This document shows, in pieces, positions 63,401 to 64,000 of a DNA stretch of 64,000 bases. The notes under the pieces were generated by a model. It saw only the letters and a list, made by a program, of their open reading frames with translations. It did not search any database and had not been told where the DNA came from. This DNA is from Arctic95D-9 sp035967665. GTDB lineage: Bacteria; Verrucomicrobiota; Verrucomicrobiia; Verrucomicrobiales; DEV007. The stretch spans positions 1-64,000 of the forward strand of contig JAYWLB010000076.1 in NCBI GenBank assembly GCA_035967665.1. Reading direction: 5' to 3'. Numbering within the stretch: the stretch's first letter is position 1; each line of letters opens with the position of its first letter. The position numbers and the translations under genes are program-made.

Positions 63401-63697
63401 GACTCGAACAAGGTTGGGGAACCCGATTCCCCTTCCTACGGAACGGACAGCAAACAAAAAGCAACGCCTGAGACGATTCTCGCCGAAGCAGCGTGTCACG
63501 TCGAAGACATCATCCGAAAGCACAGCATCATCGGATGGCGGGAAAACGTCGACGCTCAGAATCGAATGCGAAACGAGATCGACGATTACCTCTTCGCCCT
63601 GCAAGGAGAGCACGGAATCGGCCTCAGCTTCGATCAGATGGACTCCTTCATCGAGTCCGCCATCAGCATCGCACGCAACCGCACACAGGATGTTTGA
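60428..63697 (+). CDS. hsdR: type I restriction endonuclease subunit HsdR
   Basis: The protein is about 1089 residues from the ATG at 60428. The N-terminal nuclease has the PD-(D/E)xK pattern (RPDIVCFVNG, then VVIECKRP). A helicase motor follows with Walker A HTQGSGKSL, DESH box VLVDESHRS, motif TGTPL and LLTGFDAP / ARVNR in the second RecA domain. It cuts foreign DNA after translocating it. The stop codon overlaps the next gene by 8 bp. Confidence 0.95.
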   Translation: MAAPSYLESHISQIPALQLLQKLGFSYLTPEEVAVERRGKLRFVILEDILTKQLHRLNRFSVRGHEHRFSDESIAKAIETMREPLFDGLVRTSEKIYDLLTLGESFEQNVDGETRSPQLRYIDWENPHNNVFHVTAEFEVERSGSKKTRRPDIVCFVNGIPFVVIECKRPDEKHSLDAAIKQNLRNQESEEIPQLYLYSQLTVGINKNEGSYGTTGTPIKFWSKWREMGDISEQVDQLVNESPGKDAHEKLFSGMFAFAKEEVEKRAVEKITPTEQDDFLYALCRPERLIELARQFILYDEGGAVKKIARYQQYFAVKRTLERVRQRTPEGSRKGGVIWHTQGSGKSLTMVLFGKALALDDGIENPRIVIVTDRIDLDEQIWKTFHQCGKNPQQAKTGKHLVKLLKSDKADVITTIIDKFNAASKTGSFVNEDDNLFVLVDESHRSQYGEANTRMLKSLPNACFIGFTGTPLMKKDKNTAEKFGGFIDPAYTIRDAVEDKAVVPLFYEGRHVMQDVNKKGIDTMFESLAEGLSPEQKADLKRKFSGRDELNRLDSRLYLIAWDISQHYSKEWKGTGFKAQLTAPGKKEAIRLKRLLDDFGKVNAEVIISAPDDREGDDKSKADETVLRFWKGMMDKYGSEKEYNRNIIESFKKGDDPEIIIVVDKLLTGFDAPRNRILYIARNLKEHNLLQAIARVNRLHDGKDNGLIIDYYGVLAELYGALELYSALGKKFDKEDLEGTLINLSEELKKLPDQHAAVWKFFDEVANKEDVEAFELALEDDTNRDAFYTALSHFNRTLKLALSSIHWIKETPEAEIDRYKESAKFFYRLRASVKIRYAEEIDYREYEAQIEKMLNNFVQADEIVQVVDPVNIFEREAFEAEVDRLKSPRAKADAIANRTKKTITERMDEDPFFYRKLSVLIEQAIEDYKNERINESEYLSRVTDCMEQARKGRNEDGPEALRERDLARALFGSLKEQLAGSLQVGGEKTGEDSNKVGEPDSPSYGTDSKQKATPETILAEAACHVEDIIRKHSIIGWRENVDAQNRMRNEIDDYLFALQGEHGIGLSFDQMDSFIESAISIARNRTQDV

Positions 63698-64000
63698 GGA
63701 CGGGACCGTTTCTACACGAGTGGGCGACTGCAAGCTCATGCGCTCTTCCCGAAAGACGCTTGCGATCAGTGTCCTACCCGATGGTGACGTCGAACTCGTC
63801 GCCCCCGAGAACGCAAAAACAGAAGACATCATCGCCAAGGTGGAAAAGCGGGCCGGTTGGATCTCCGCAAAACGCTGGGAGTTCTCCCAACTCAACGTGA
63901 GCAAACCAGAGTTGATCTATCGCTCCGGAGCCACTCACCGATACCTCGGCAAACAGTATCGATTGAAGGTCAGGAAAGCGGAGAGAAGCGACGTGAAGCT
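63690..64000 (+). CDS. YgjP-like metallopeptidase domain protein (partial, runs off the window)
   Basis: The ATG at 63690 overlaps the hsdR stop and 103 codons are open to the edge. The visible part (LAISVLPDGDVELVAPENA, WISAKRWEFSQL, YLGKQYRLKV) matches the N terminus of YgjP/DUF45 metallopeptidases, which are often encoded after hsdR in type I loci. The zinc site (HExxH) would lie beyond the window. Confidence 0.78.
   Translation, partial: MFEDGTVSTRVGDCKLMRSSRKTLAISVLPDGDVELVAPENAKTEDIIAKVEKRAGWISAKRWEFSQLNVSKPELIYRSGATHRYLGKQYRLKVRKAERSDVK

Larger units (their letters stand above)
52163..64000. mobile_element. integrated genomic island (left part)
   Basis: The island starts at the tRNA remnant and runs past the window. 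It holds a broken tyrosine integrase, unknown proteins, a candidate small RNA and a type I restriction-modification operon. Bases about 52.2-56.5 kb read as richer in A+T than the backbone; I did not compute this. The integrase is dead, so mobility would need help from elsewhere. Confidence 0.65.

Noticed and set aside
1..64000. CRISPR array or cas genes
   Set aside because: No regularly spaced repeats and no Cas-like protein were seen.

Overview
The window looks like a chromosome segment of a Verrucomicrobiota bacterium; Planctomycetota is the main alternative. The evidence is gene content. There are two DUF1552 / DUF1592-family cytochrome pairs, a formylglycine sulfatase, a very long VCBS/UnbV repeat protein, an SHD1-tailed protein and a MoxR-DUF58-BatA locus. 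Many secreted proteins carry Sec or Tat signals, and an autotransporter shows there is an outer membrane. No rRNA, complete tRNA or CRISPR array was seen.

Layout. 1-3.3 kb (- strand): a palindromic repeat, an RsmA-Nudix fusion, a secreted esterase and a Kv-type channel. 3.5-9.8 kb (+): moxR, a DUF58 gene and two vWA membrane proteins. 9.8-15.8 kb: a VCBS/UnbV protein (-) and an autotransporter (+). 15.9-26 kb (-): a selenium cluster in the order selD, kinase-MurQ fusion, selA, a PhnD/C/E/E-type ABC transporter, selB. SelD has an in-frame UGA at codon 17 followed by a good bacterial SECIS-like hairpin, so it is very probably a selenoprotein. 26-38.4 kb: a GNAT protein, a GNAT-nitrilase fusion, an SLC13 transporter, a DUF3472/SHD1-like protein, the first DUF1552/DUF1592 pair, a small lipoprotein and a sulfatase. 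38.4-39.3 kb (-): a SenB-like (selenosugar synthase family) glycosyltransferase. 39.5-47 kb (-): a zinc-ribbon membrane protein, an arsR-gapdh-arsJ arsenate detoxification operon, a transglutaminase-like protein, a phosphate-selective-type porin and a small membrane protein. 47.2-51.1 kb (-): the second DUF1552/DUF1592 pair.

From 52,163 to beyond the right edge is an integrated island. Its left end is a 23-nt remnant of a tRNA 3' end, probably tRNA-Ser. It carries an M41-like metallopeptidase, an unrecognised protein with weak ADP-ribosyltransferase-like features, another unknown protein, a tyrosine integrase broken by a frameshift and two stops, a candidate small RNA and a type I restriction-modification operon. 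That operon encodes DUF2188, half-HsdS, HsdM, HsdS, HsdR and a YgjP-like peptidase.

The most interesting theme is selenium. SelD makes selenophosphate, SelA and SelB use it for selenocysteine, the embedded ABC transporter is a candidate selenium-oxyanion importer, and the SenB-like enzyme 12-13 kb away could draw selenophosphate into selenosugar. selC (tRNA-Sec) was not found here.
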